Source: Methylocystis sp. L43 (lineage in GTDB: Bacteria > Pseudomonadota > Alphaproteobacteria > Rhizobiales > Beijerinckiaceae). Taken from it: a stretch of DNA of 64,000 nucleotides. The stretch spans positions 42,344 to 106,343 of the forward strand of contig NZ_JADNRA010000020.1 in the NCBI RefSeq assembly GCF_015709525.1, written 5' to 3'. A program made the position numbers and the translations under genes. Positions 34,966 to 44,660 of the stretch are shown here, one piece after another. Below the pieces are notes generated by a model. It was not told the origin of the DNA. It saw only the letters and a program-made list of their open reading frames with translations, and ran no database searches. Every line of letters begins with the position of its first letter. Positions within the stretch are counted from its first letter, which is position 1.

Positions 34966-36236
34966 ACCGCGTCAGCCGAAGAGTGCTGCTTGCGGTCGGC
35001 GCGCTCGCGCTCGCCGGCGCCCTTGCGTGGGCGTATCAGACGGACAGGCTGCCCGGGTTCGCCGCCAAGGACGCCGCCAAGGACCAGGGCCCCGTCGCGG
35101 GGCGTTCCGGCGGCGGGCGCAGCGAGGGGACCGTCACCGTCACCGCAGCCAAGGCGCGCATCGAGGACGTGCCCGTGACGATTGACGCCGTCGGCACCGT
35201 GCAGGCGCTCAACACGGTGACAATTCGCACGCAGGTGGATGGGAGGCTGTTGCGCCTCGCCTTCACGGAGGGACAGGACGTCCGCAAAGGCGACATATTG
35301 GCCGAAATCGACCCGGCGCTCTATCAGGCCCAATATGATCAGGCGGTGGCCAAGAAGGCGCAGGACGAGGCCAATCTCGCCAACGCTCGCGTCGATCTCG
35401 CGCGCTACGAAAGACTCCTGGTCGGCGCCTACGCCTCGAAGCAGCAACACGCCACTCAAAAGGCGTCCGTCGCCCAGCTCGAAGCGCTGGTCCGCGCCGA
35501 CAAAGCGGCGATCGACAACGCCAAAACGACGCTGGATTATGCGACGATCCGCTCGCCGATCGACGGGCGCGCCGGCATCCGCCTCGTCGACGTCGGCAAT
35601 ATTCTGCACGCCTCCGACCAGACCGGCATTGTCGTCATCACGCAACTGAAGCCGATCTATGTTGTGTTCACATTGCCTCAGCAGGCATTGCCGGCGGTGC
35701 AGAAGGCTCAAGGAAAGGCCAAGGTTTCGGCGCTCGGTCCGGACAACGCCACGCCGATCGAAGTCGGCGAGCTGACCGTCATCGACAATCAGATCGACCA
35801 GCAGACAGGCACGGTGCGTTTGAAAGCGACCTTCGCCAATCCGAACCTGGCGCTCTGGCCCGGCCAGTTCGTCAATGTGCGGCTGATGCTCGACACGATG
35901 AAGAATGTTCTCGTGGCGCCGAGTCAGGCCGTGCAGCGCGGGCCGAACGGCGCCTTCGTCTATGTCCTGGGGCCCGATAACGTCGCCACGATGCGCCCGG
36001 TGACGACAGGCCGACAAGATGAGACGATCGCCGTCGTCACTTCGGGGCTCGAGCCCGGCGAAGTCTTGATCACAAGCGGCTTCTCGCGGCTGTCGGACGG
36101 CGCGAAAGTGCGCGTCATGAATGCGCCGGAAACCGCCAACGCCGAAAAAAATGGCCCTGGCGCCGAAGACCGGCGCAGCGCGCCAAGCGACGGCGCGCCT
36201 GCGCCTGCGATGCGAGGTAATCGAACAAAAAGATGA
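34956..36236 (+). CDS. mdtA: RND efflux periplasmic adaptor (MdtA-like)
   Basis: A 426-aa membrane fusion protein with an N-terminal anchor or signal helix (LLAVGALALAGALAWAY), a biotinyl-lipoyl-like hairpin (VDGRLLRLAFTEGQDVRKGDILAEIDP), an alpha-helical coiled-coil (QYDQAVAKKAQDEANLANARVDL) and the beta-barrel domain with IRSPIDGRAGIRLVDVGN. The C-terminal segment is acidic and Pro/Ala-rich and variable. It connects the outer-membrane channel to two permeases. Its coding region overlaps the gene before and the one after (4 nt), so the operon is translated as a unit. Substrates of MdtABC relatives include bile salts and novobiocin; the substrate here is unknown. Confidence 0.88.
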   Translation: MAMNRVSRRVLLAVGALALAGALAWAYQTDRLPGFAAKDAAKDQGPVAGRSGGGRSEGTVTVTAAKARIEDVPVTIDAVGTVQALNTVTIRTQVDGRLLRLAFTEGQDVRKGDILAEIDPALYQAQYDQAVAKKAQDEANLANARVDLARYERLLVGAYASKQQHATQKASVAQLEALVRADKAAIDNAKTTLDYATIRSPIDGRAGIRLVDVGNILHASDQTGIVVITQLKPIYVVFTLPQQALPAVQKAQGKAKVSALGPDNATPIEVGELTVIDNQIDQQTGTVRLKATFANPNLALWPGQFVNVRLMLDTMKNVLVAPSQAVQRGPNGAFVYVLGPDNVATMRPVTTGRQDETIAVVTSGLEPGEVLITSGFSRLSDGAKVRVMNAPETANAEKNGPGAEDRRSAPSDGAPAPAMRGNRTKR

Positions 36237-39200
36237 ACGTTTCGGCGCCCTTCATCCAACGGCCGGTGGCGACGTCGCTCTTGGCGTTCGCCGCGCTGCT
36301 GTTTGGCGTGATGGGCTATCTGCGGCTTCCCGTCTCGCCGTTGCCGCAGGTCGATTTTCCGACCATTCAGGTGACGACGCAGCTTCCGGGCGCCAACCCC
36401 GACACGATCGCCTCACTGGTGACAGCGTCGCTCGAACGGCAGTTTGGCCAGATACCGTCGCTGACCAGCATGTCGTCGCAAAGCTCTTTCGGGCTTTCGC
36501 AGATCACGCTGCAGTTCGACCTCGACCGCGACATCGACGCGGCCGCGCAGGACATTCAGGCGGCGATCAACGCGGCCGCCTCGACGCTGCCCCGCAACCT
36601 TCCCTATCCGCCGGTCTACGCCAAGGTGAACCCTGCGGATACGCCGATCCTGACGCTGACGTTGCGTTCAAAGACCGCCACGCTGCGCGATTTGAGCGAT
36701 CGGGCCGACACCTTGATCGCGCCGCAGCTCTCGCAGGTCACGGGCGTCGGGCGCGTGTCGGTGCAGGGCGGCGTCCGCCCCGCCGTGCGCATTCAGGCCG
36801 ATCTCGGCCGGCTCGCCGCCAATCGCATCGGCATGGAGGATCTGCGCCTCGCCATCGCCGCGGCGAACATCGCCGGCGCCAAGGGTTCGCTCGACGGCAG
36901 GCGGCAATCCTACACGCTCGACGCCAACGACCAGATTCTGCGCGCCAGCCAATACAGTGACATCATCGTCGCGTGGCGCAATGGCGCGCCGGTGTCGCTT
37001 CGCGACGTTGCGCAGGTTGTCGACGGGCTCGAGAACTCCCGGGTCGGCGGCTGGCATAATGGCGAGCAGACGGTCGTTCTCGACGTGCTGCGACAGCCCG
37101 GCGCCAATATCATCAACACCGTCGAGCTGGTGAAGAAGGAGCTGCCGCAGATGCAGCGAGCGCTTCCCGCCGGCATGTCTCTTGAGATCGTCAACGACCG
37201 GACCGTGACGATCCGGGCCTCGATTTTCGAGGTGCAGCTGACGCTCGTCATCGCCGCGGCGCTCGTCGTGCTGGTCGTGTTGATGTTTCTGCGCAGCTGG
37301 CGGGCGACGATCATCGCCGGCGTCAGCCTGCCGCTCTCGATCATCGCCACCTTCTCGATCATGTGGGCGGCGGGCTTCTCGCTCGACAATCTGTCGCTGA
37401 TGGCGCTGACCATCGGCACCGGCTTCATCGTCGACGACGCGATCGTGATGATCGAGAACATCGTGCGCAATATCGAGGAAGGCAAAGCGCCGCGTCAGGC
37501 CGCACTCGACGGCGCGCGCCAGATCAGCTTCACGGTCGTATCGCTCACCGTCTCGCTTATCGCCGTTTTCATACCGCTGCTGTTCATGACCGGCATTGTC
37601 GGGCGGATGTTCAGCGAATTCGCGCTGACGTTGACGATCGCCGTCGTCGTCTCGGCCGTGATCTCCTTGACCCTGACGCCGATGCTCTGCGCGGCCCTGC
37701 TGCGTTTTACGCCGCCCCGGGGCCCCTCCCGCTGGGAGACGCTTTCGCTTGCGATCGACCGTGGCTATTACGCGTCGCTCGATTGGGCGCTCAAGCGCGA
37801 AAAACTCATGCTCGCGATCACCGTCGCGACTCTCGCGCTCACGGTCGCGCTCTATGTGGTGATTCCCAAGGGCTTCCTGCCGCGGCAGGACACCGGCGTG
37901 CTGTCGGTGGTTCTCGAGGCCTCGGCGGACGCGTCCTTCGACAAAATGACCGCGCTGCAGGCGAAGATCTCCGAGGAGTTTCGCCGTGACCCGGACGTCA
38001 GGGCGGTGACGTCCGTGCTCGGCGTCGGGCCGCTCAATGCGACGACCAATGTGGCGCGGCTCACGGTGATGCTGCGCCCGCATAGCGAGCGCCACGAGAA
38101 TGCTGAAAAGATTGCGGACCGGCTGAAAGCCGCGGGGCAAAAACTCCCTGGCGTCGCGCTGTACGTCCAGCCGGTGCAAGACATCCAGATCACGACGCGG
38201 CCGAGCCGGTCGCAGTATCAGTATACGCTGACCTCCCCCGACCGCGAGGAATTGCTGACCTGGTCGAATCGATTGCTCGACAGCCTGCGTAAGACCCCGG
38301 GGTTGCGCAATGTCGCGGCCGAAACGCAGGACGGCGGCCTGCGCACGCTGATGCGCATCGACCGTGAGAAGATGGGGCGGCTCGGCATCACCGCGCAGAT
38401 GGTCGACGACGTGCTCAACGACGCCTTCGGGCAGCGGCAGATCTCGACAATCTACACGCAATCGAACCAGTATCGCGTCATTCTCGAAGCCGCCGCGCAG
38501 TATCAGCGCGATCCGTCGGCTTTGGAAAAGCTCTATGTCGCGCCGCTTGGCGGCGGACCGCAGACGCCGCTTGCGAGCTTCGTGAAGCTGGAAAATCTCT
38601 CGGCGCCGCTGACCGTCGCGCATGAGGACCAATTTCCGGCGTCGACGATCAGCTTCGACCTTGCGGAGGGCTATGCGCTTGGCGACGCGGTGAAAATGAT
38701 CGCCAGCGCGGAGGCCGCGATCGGCATGCCGTCGTCGATCCTCGGCGTATTCAGCGCCGACGCCGCCGAATTCAACAAGTCGCTGGCGAGCGAGCCCTGG
38801 CTCATCCTTGCGGCGGTCGTGTCGATTTACGTCGTGCTCGGCGTTCTCTACGAGAGCTTCGCCCATCCTTTCACCGTTTTGACGACTCTGCCCTCGGCGG
38901 GCGTCGGCGCATTGGTCGCGCTTCTCTTATTTCGAATTGAGATGTCCATCGTCGCGCTGATCGGCGTCGTTCTGCTGATGGGCATCGTCAAGAAGAATGC
39001 GATCATGATGATCGACTTCGCGTTGGACGCCGAGCGCGACGATGGACTCTCCGCGCGCGACGCGATCGTGCGCGCCTGCCATCTGCGCTTCCGTCCCATC
39101 ATGATGACGACGCTTGCCGCGCTCTTTGGCGCGCTGCCGCTCGCGCTCTCGCATGGGCCGGGCAGCGAGCTGCGCATTCCGCTGGGCGTCGCGATCATCG

Positions 39201-39373
39201 GCGGCCTGCTGCTCTCGCAGGCGCTGACGCTGTACACGACGCCGGTCATCTATCTCGCCGTGGAGCGGCTGCGCGTGCGGCTTTCGCCGTCGGCTGAACC
39301 GCCGGTCGCCGAGAAGGAGTTTGAGCCGGTCGGCGAACTGCCGAAGCCGCCCGCCCGGGAGGCTGCCGAGTGA
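36233..39373 (+). CDS. mdtB: RND efflux permease 1 (MdtB-like)
   Basis: A 1046-aa inner-membrane RND permease of normal HAE1 length with 12 TM helices and two large periplasmic loops. TM4 carries the paired acidic residues FIVDDAIVMIENIVRNIEEG used in proton relay. Other hallmarks are LPQVDFPTIQVTTQLPGANP near the N-terminus, and MGIVKKNAIMMIDFALDAER and the C-terminal QALTLYTTPVIYL. It overlaps both neighbours by 4 nt. With the following paralogue it should form a heterotrimer, as MdtB and MdtC do in E. coli. Confidence 0.9.
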   Translation: MNVSAPFIQRPVATSLLAFAALLFGVMGYLRLPVSPLPQVDFPTIQVTTQLPGANPDTIASLVTASLERQFGQIPSLTSMSSQSSFGLSQITLQFDLDRDIDAAAQDIQAAINAAASTLPRNLPYPPVYAKVNPADTPILTLTLRSKTATLRDLSDRADTLIAPQLSQVTGVGRVSVQGGVRPAVRIQADLGRLAANRIGMEDLRLAIAAANIAGAKGSLDGRRQSYTLDANDQILRASQYSDIIVAWRNGAPVSLRDVAQVVDGLENSRVGGWHNGEQTVVLDVLRQPGANIINTVELVKKELPQMQRALPAGMSLEIVNDRTVTIRASIFEVQLTLVIAAALVVLVVLMFLRSWRATIIAGVSLPLSIIATFSIMWAAGFSLDNLSLMALTIGTGFIVDDAIVMIENIVRNIEEGKAPRQAALDGARQISFTVVSLTVSLIAVFIPLLFMTGIVGRMFSEFALTLTIAVVVSAVISLTLTPMLCAALLRFTPPRGPSRWETLSLAIDRGYYASLDWALKREKLMLAITVATLALTVALYVVIPKGFLPRQDTGVLSVVLEASADASFDKMTALQAKISEEFRRDPDVRAVTSVLGVGPLNATTNVARLTVMLRPHSERHENAEKIADRLKAAGQKLPGVALYVQPVQDIQITTRPSRSQYQYTLTSPDREELLTWSNRLLDSLRKTPGLRNVAAETQDGGLRTLMRIDREKMGRLGITAQMVDDVLNDAFGQRQISTIYTQSNQYRVILEAAAQYQRDPSALEKLYVAPLGGGPQTPLASFVKLENLSAPLTVAHEDQFPASTISFDLAEGYALGDAVKMIASAEAAIGMPSSILGVFSADAAEFNKSLASEPWLILAAVVSIYVVLGVLYESFAHPFTVLTTLPSAGVGALVALLLFRIEMSIVALIGVVLLMGIVKKNAIMMIDFALDAERDDGLSARDAIVRACHLRFRPIMMTTLAALFGALPLALSHGPGSELRIPLGVAIIGGLLLSQALTLYTTPVIYLAVERLRVRLSPSAEPPVAEKEFEPVGELPKPPAREAAE

Positions 39374-42300
39374 ACGTCTCCGCGCCCTTCATCAGGCGGC
39401 CGGTCGCGACGACGCTGCTGGCCAGCGCACTCTTCCTCATCGGCGCCGTCGCTTATTTTTTTCTGCCGGTGGCGAGCCTGCCAGCGGTGGACTTTCCGAT
39501 CATCGGCATTTCCGCGCTGCGGCCCGGCGCCGATCCGCAGACCATGGCGGCGTCCGTCGCGGCGCCGCTCGAACGGCGCCTGTCCAGCATCGCCGGCCTC
39601 AACGAGCTGACGTCGTCAAATTCGCTTGGCTCGACGCAGATCATCGCGCAATTCGACATTTCGCGGCCGCTGGACGCAGCGGCGCGCGACGTTCAGGCGG
39701 CGATCAACGCCTCCATCACCGACCTGCCGGCGGATCTGCCGATGGCGCCCGTCTATCGAAAGGCGAGCCAGTCGAGCATGCCCGTGCTCGTGCTGGCGAT
39801 GACCTCCGACACATTGCCGACAAGCGCGATTTTCGATGCGGCCGATTCCGTGATCGCGCAGAGGGTTTCGCAGATTCCAGGCGTCGCCGAGGCGCGCCTC
39901 GCGGGCGCCGAGCAGCCGGCGATCCGCGTCCAGGTCGACAGCGCGCGTCTCGCCGCCATGGGGCTGGGCGTCGACGCCGTCGCCAACGCGCTCAACGCCG
40001 CCAACGCCCATTCCGCCGTAGGGGCGCTCGGCGGCGATGCGCGGGAGATTACGCTCGCGACGACCGACCAGCTGTCGACGCCCGAAGATTATCGCAACAT
40101 CGTGATCGCAGCGCGCGGCGGGGCGGTGGTCAAGCTCGGCGACGTCGCCTCGGTCGAACTCGGGGTTAAGAACCGCAACGCCGCCGGCTGGTTCAACGGC
40201 AAGCCGGCCGTTCTTCTTATCGTCACCAAGCAGCCAAACGCCAATGTGATCGAAACGGTCGATCAGATCAAAGCGATGATGCCGCAATTTCAGGAGTGGA
40301 TTCCGAGCGGCGTCAAGATCGATGTGCTTGCCGACCGCACCCAGACCATTCGCGCCAGCATTCACGACATTCAGCGGACGCTGGCGATCTCCATCTTTCT
40401 GGTGATGATGGTCGTTTATGTGTTTTTGCGCCGCGCGACGCCCGTCATCGCCGCCGGCATCACCGTGCCTCTCTCTCTGGTCGGCACCTGCGCCGCGATG
40501 TGGGTCGCGGGCTTCTCGATCGACAATCTGTCGCTGATGGCGCTGACGATCTCTGTCGGCTTCGTCGTCGACGACGCCATTGTCATGATCGAAAATATCC
40601 AAAGCAACGCCGAGCGCGGTCTGAACCGCCTCGAAGCGGCGCTGGTCGGCTCCAAGCAGATCGGCTTCACCGTCGTCTCGATCAGCCTCTCGCTCGTCGC
40701 TGTCTTCATTCCGCTTCTTTTCATGGAAGGCGTGATGGGCCGGCTGCTGCGCGAATTCTCCTGGACGCTGACCTTCGCCATTGCGATCTCAACGGTCATC
40801 TCCCTAACCGTGACGCCGATGGTCTGCGCGCGCCTGCCGGCGCCTCGCGAAAGGGCGCCTTCGCGCTTCGACCGGCTTATCGAAGGCAGTCTCGATCGAA
40901 TCGTCGATCTCTACGCGCGCAGCCTGCGGCCGGTGATCGATCATCCCTGGGCCACCCTTATTGTCGTGGTCGTCTCGATCGGCTGGACGGTGCGACTCTA
41001 CCAGACGATCCCCAAGGGCAACCTGCCGCAAGACGACATCGGCCTGATCAATGGAACGACCGAGGCCTCGGGCGACGTTTCTTTCACGGAGATGGCGCGT
41101 TTGCAGCGGCTCGCCTCCGACGTTCTGGTCGCCGATCCCGACGTCGCCAATGTCGGCTCATTCATCGGCGCCAGCAGCCTGACCGCCTCGACGAATCAAG
41201 GCCGGCTGTTCGTCGCCTTGAAGCCGGCCGACGAGCGGCGCGCTTCGAGCAAAGAGGTGATCGCGCGCCTGCGCGGCGAATTTGCGAAAATTCCGGGCCT
41301 CAGCGTGTTCATGGTGCCGTCTCAGGATCTGCGAACGGGCGGACGGCTGAGCAAGTCGCAATATCAGTTCACCCTGTCGAGCCCGTCCATCGAGATTCTC
41401 GAGACGTGGCGCGACAAGGTGCAGGAGCGCCTGAAGCAGGCGCCCGAACTCATCGACGTGGCCTCCGACCAGGAACGCGGCGGGCTGCGCGCCAAAGTGG
41501 TCATCGATCGCAACGCCGCCTCCCGAATGAATGTGCAGATCGCCGCGATCGACGCCGCGCTGAACAGCGCTTTCGGCCAGAGACAGGATGCGATCGTCTA
41601 TACCCAGCGCAATCAGTATCGCGTGATTTATGAGACGCCGCTCGAACGTCAGCGGGACATTCGCGACCTCGCCGGAATTTATGTCTCCTCGGTCACCGGC
41701 GAGCAGATTCCGCTCACCGCAATGGCCCATATCGAGCGCAGCTCAATGCCTCTTGTCGTCCATCATCAGGGCGTCGTGCCGGCGACGACAATCTCTTACA
41801 ATGTCGCGCCAGGCTACAGTCTCGACGCCACCGTCGCGGCGATCGAGCAGGCGATCGCCGAACTCAATCCGCCGGGCGGCTTGCGCGCCGAATTCGCGGG
41901 CGACGTCGCGGATTTCCGCAAGGTGGCGGCGGGAATGGCGGCGCTGATCCTCGCCGCGCTGGTTTCAGTCTACATCATTCTCGGAATTCTTTACGAAAGC
42001 CTCGTCCATCCGATAACGATCATCTCGACGCTGCCCTCGGCGGGCCTGGGCGCGCTGCTGTCGCTCGAACTGTTCGGCGTCGAATTCACCATCATCGCCT
42101 TCATCGGCATTTTGTTGCTGATCGGCATCGTCAAGAAGAACGGCATCATGCTCGTCGACTTCGCCTTGCAGGCGGAGCGCGACAGCGGCATGTCCGTGCA
42201 TGACGCCGCGCTCGCGGCGGCGCGCGAACGCTTCCGTCCGATTCTCATGACGACGCTTGCGGCGACCTTCGGCGCGCTGCCGCTGGCCTTCGCGACCGGA

Positions 42301-42480
42301 ATCGGCGCCGAGCTACGGCGCCCGCTCGGCATCACCATCATTGGCGGATTGCTGCTCAGCCAGGCGCTGACGCTCTACACGACGCCGGTGATCTATCTGT
42401 TGATGAGCAAGCTCCGTCGCACGAAGCCGGCCGCGCCCGCGCAAGCGCGGGTCACGCCGTTAAAGGTCAGCGGAGCTTAG
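39370..42480 (+). CDS. mdtC: RND efflux permease 2 (MdtC-like)
   Basis: A 1036-aa paralogue of the preceding permease. Its TM4 has the same VDDAIVMIENIQSNAERG pair, and its ends (SAPFIRRPVATTLL at the start, QALTLYTTPVIYL near the C-terminus) match too. Two different permeases in tandem after an adaptor is the MdtABC arrangement. The operon lacks a regulatory gene within it; the upstream 280 bp before the lipoprotein gene has no obvious operator. It ends one nucleotide before the 3' end of a convergent short gene. Confidence 0.9.
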   Translation: MNVSAPFIRRPVATTLLASALFLIGAVAYFFLPVASLPAVDFPIIGISALRPGADPQTMAASVAAPLERRLSSIAGLNELTSSNSLGSTQIIAQFDISRPLDAAARDVQAAINASITDLPADLPMAPVYRKASQSSMPVLVLAMTSDTLPTSAIFDAADSVIAQRVSQIPGVAEARLAGAEQPAIRVQVDSARLAAMGLGVDAVANALNAANAHSAVGALGGDAREITLATTDQLSTPEDYRNIVIAARGGAVVKLGDVASVELGVKNRNAAGWFNGKPAVLLIVTKQPNANVIETVDQIKAMMPQFQEWIPSGVKIDVLADRTQTIRASIHDIQRTLAISIFLVMMVVYVFLRRATPVIAAGITVPLSLVGTCAAMWVAGFSIDNLSLMALTISVGFVVDDAIVMIENIQSNAERGLNRLEAALVGSKQIGFTVVSISLSLVAVFIPLLFMEGVMGRLLREFSWTLTFAIAISTVISLTVTPMVCARLPAPRERAPSRFDRLIEGSLDRIVDLYARSLRPVIDHPWATLIVVVVSIGWTVRLYQTIPKGNLPQDDIGLINGTTEASGDVSFTEMARLQRLASDVLVADPDVANVGSFIGASSLTASTNQGRLFVALKPADERRASSKEVIARLRGEFAKIPGLSVFMVPSQDLRTGGRLSKSQYQFTLSSPSIEILETWRDKVQERLKQAPELIDVASDQERGGLRAKVVIDRNAASRMNVQIAAIDAALNSAFGQRQDAIVYTQRNQYRVIYETPLERQRDIRDLAGIYVSSVTGEQIPLTAMAHIERSSMPLVVHHQGVVPATTISYNVAPGYSLDATVAAIEQAIAELNPPGGLRAEFAGDVADFRKVAAGMAALILAALVSVYIILGILYESLVHPITIISTLPSAGLGALLSLELFGVEFTIIAFIGILLLIGIVKKNGIMLVDFALQAERDSGMSVHDAALAAARERFRPILMTTLAATFGALPLAFATGIGAELRRPLGITIIGGLLLSQALTLYTTPVIYLLMSKLRRTKPAAPAQARVTPLKVSGA

Positions 42481-42481
42481 C

Positions 42482-42769
42482 TCAGTGCGCCGGCGGTTGT
42501 GGCGCCGCGAAGAAGAAGCGCAGCACCTGGGCCGCGCCGCAATCCTCAATCGGAACGTGCCAGAACTTGGAATCGAGATCGGGAAAGCGCTCCATCGGCA
42601 GCTGGATTTGCGTGAGCCGCGCGTGACTGTCGAAGCCTCGGAGCATGGCGCGTTCGAACAGTTTCAACAGCTGCTCTTCGCAGTCTGGCACTTCCGTGAC
42701 AGTGAGAATGGTGTTGTTGGCGAGGGGGAAGTCTTTCTCGAACAGCTGTTCCAAATTAACCGGCGCCAT
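42482..42769 (-). CDS. Hypothetical 95-aa protein
   Basis: A 95-aa protein of unknown family. It starts MAPVNLEQLFEKDFPL, has two cysteines (EVPDCEEQ, IEDCGAA) and no membrane helix. Its sequence is of ordinary composition and its ATG and stop fit neatly against the convergent mdtC, so it is likely a real gene. No function can be suggested. It is separated from bluB by about 150 nt of upstream sequence with no recognised site. Confidence 0.6.
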   Translation of the reverse strand: MAPVNLEQLFEKDFPLANNTILTVTEVPDCEEQLLKLFERAMLRGFDSHARLTQIQLPMERFPDLDSKFWHVPIEDCGAAQVLRFFFAAPQPPAH

Positions 42770-42916
42770 GTTCGCGTCTCCGACGCCCCCTAGATGGAGC
42801 TTCGACTATCCTGGAAGTCCTAACGCCCAACCCTTAACATCACGCCAAAAGATGAGTGACGCTAACAGGTTGGCGATAGGAGTCCACACGAAAGCCGGGC
42901 TCAGCCTTTCAGTTAT

Positions 42917-43642
42917 TTAAGGCGGGTTTGTGGAAGCGACCAGTTCTCCCCAGCTGTCCTCGAAGATCAGATTCTCCAAAGGCAGACGCGAGGCCCAGCG
43001 TTTCGCTTCGAGTTCCGGCAGCTTATAGGCCTGCGCGACATAGCCGACGCAGAGATAGGCCACGATGGCGATCTCTTTGGGAATTTTAAAGATCTGGCGC
43101 AGATCGGTATCCCGGACGATGCTCACCCAGCCGACGCCGACGCCTTCGGCGCGCGCCGCAAGCCAAAGATTTTGAACGGCGCAGGCGGTGCTCAGGATAT
43201 CGGTGTCGGGCTGCTGCGTGCGTCCCAGCCCGGTCGCGCCGAACCGCGCGCGATCGCAGGTGACGCAGATATTGAGCGGCGCTTTCACGATGCCCTGCAG
43301 CTTGAGGCTGCGATAGAGCGAGCGACGCTCCGGCTCCAGCGCCTGTTCCTCGGCTTCGCAGGCGCGCTGAAAGGCCGCATAGGCGGCGCGTCGCTTCTCG
43401 ACGTCCCGGATGACGATGAAGTTCCATGGCTGCATAAAGCCGACCGAGGGCGCATGATGGGCCGCGTCGAGGATGCGCAGCAGAACGTCGCGCGGCACGT
43501 CTTCGGGAAGGAATTCGTCCCGCACGTCGCGGCGCGCGTGGATGACGCGGTAGATCGCGGCGCGCTCGGCCTCGCTGAAGGCGTCGGCAGGCGCCAGATC
43601 CGCTGGCTTCTCGTCCCGCTCGTTCGGCGCTTCAGCCGCCAT
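42917..43642 (-). CDS. bluB: 5,6-dimethylbenzimidazole synthase
   Basis: A roughly 241-aa flavin enzyme of the nitroreductase superfamily, BluB, which uses O2 and reduced FMN to convert FMNH2 into 5,6-dimethylbenzimidazole, the lower ligand of vitamin B12. Recognised by HARRDVRDEFLPEDVP, SVGFMQPWNFIVIRD and VGWVSIVRDTDLRQIF, all BluB features. ATG 43642 follows GGAGAG; it overlaps the stop of the preceding cobD by 11 nt. It is the last gene of the cobK-cobQ-cobD-bluB run. Its use of oxygen suits an aerobe. Confidence 0.9.
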   Translation of the reverse strand: MAAEAPNERDEKPADLAPADAFSEAERAAIYRVIHARRDVRDEFLPEDVPRDVLLRILDAAHHAPSVGFMQPWNFIVIRDVEKRRAAYAAFQRACEAEEQALEPERRSLYRSLKLQGIVKAPLNICVTCDRARFGATGLGRTQQPDTDILSTACAVQNLWLAARAEGVGVGWVSIVRDTDLRQIFKIPKEIAIVAYLCVGYVAQAYKLPELEAKRWASRLPLENLIFEDSWGELVASTNPP

Positions 43643-44660
43643 CGACGCTCTCCAGCGCTGCGGCAAGCCGCGCCCAGGCGGATTCGTTTGGCGGCAAACC
43701 GAACCGCAGCCAGTCTGGCCTTTCGGCGAAGGCTCGGGTCAATATGCCGCGCGCGGCGAGATGCGCAAACCAGCGGGAGGCCTGCGGACTCGCCGCCAGC
43801 CGAAACAGCGTCGTTCCGCCCACGATGTGAAAACCGGCCTGCGTCAAAAGCGCGTCGAGGCGCGCAGCGTCGCCCGCGCTGGCCCGCGCGGCGTTCGCGC
43901 GCCATGCGTCATCCGAAAGCGCGCGGGCGCCAATAGAGAGCGCCGGACCGGACACGGCCCAGGGTCCGAGCGCGGCGCGCAGCTTCGCCCCGCGCGCACG
44001 CGAACAGAGCGCGAAGCCGAGCCGCAATCCGGGAAGCCCGTAAGCTTTGCCGAAGGAACGCAGCACGACGAGGCCGTCGTTATGCGCGAAACGCACGACG
44101 CTGCGTTCCGGGGTGAAATCCACGAAGGATTCGTCGACGATCAGCAGACAGCCACGTTGCGACATCTGCGTAGCGGCGGATAAAATGTCCTGCGGCCCGA
44201 CCACGCGTCCGTCCGGATTATTGGGATTGACGATCACGCCAACGTCGGCGTTCGCAAGCGCGTCCAATGTTTCCACCGTATCGACCTGCGCGCCCATTGC
44301 CGCCCAACAGGCGGCGTGCTCGGCGTAAGTAAAGCCGAGAATCGCGACGCGTTTCGCCGGGAAAACGCGCGGCAGCATCTGAATGAAGGCTTGCGCGCCG
44401 CCGCCCGCGACGATTTCCACGCCAGACGGCGCGCCATAAGCGCGCCGCGCGGCGCTGTCGAGCGCGGCGAAAGCGTCATCGTCGGGAAGCCGCGTGAACG
44501 CCTCATCGGCAAGCGGCGGCAGCGGATAGGCGCGCGGATTGACGCCCGTGGAGAGATCGAGCCAGGGCTGCGGCGCGTCCGGATAGAGTCGGCGCGCGGC
44601 GTCGAGTCGCCCGCCATGCGCCACGACGGGCGGCGCGCCGATTGCCGAATGCGCCGTCAC
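43632..44660 (-). CDS. cobD: Threonine-phosphate decarboxylase (CobD/CobC)
   Basis: A roughly 342-aa PLP aminotransferase-fold enzyme. It decarboxylates L-threonine-O-3-phosphate to (R)-1-amino-2-propanol phosphate, the linker of the cobalamin nucleotide loop. The PLP lysine lies in [19 protein letters not shown], and the N-terminal [10 protein letters not shown] segment is typical. GTG 44660 gives a GTGA overlap with the cobQ stop and normal length; the frame is open further upstream (to 44705), which is less likely. In the Pseudomonas denitrificans naming the same gene is cobC. Confidence 0.85.
   Translation of the reverse strand: MTAHSAIGAPPVVAHGGRLDAARRLYPDAPQPWLDLSTGVNPRAYPLPPLADEAFTRLPDDDAFAALDSAARRAYGAPSGVEIVAGGGAQAFIQMLPRVFPAKRVAILGFTYAEHAACWAAMGAQVDTVETLDALANADVGVIVNPNNPDGRVVGPQDILSAATQMSQRGCLLIVDESFVDFTPERSVVRFAHNDGLVVLRSFGKAYGLPGLRLGFALCSRARGAKLRAALGPWAVSGPALSIGARALSDDAWRANAARASAGDAARLDALLTQAGFHIVGGTTLFRLAASPQASRWFAHLAARGILTRAFAERPDWLRFGLPPNESAWARLAAALESVDGG

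Noticed and set aside
36668..38866. 732-aa open frame on the minus strand
   Set aside because: Antisense to the MdtB-like permease; Arg/His/Asp-rich translation without motifs.
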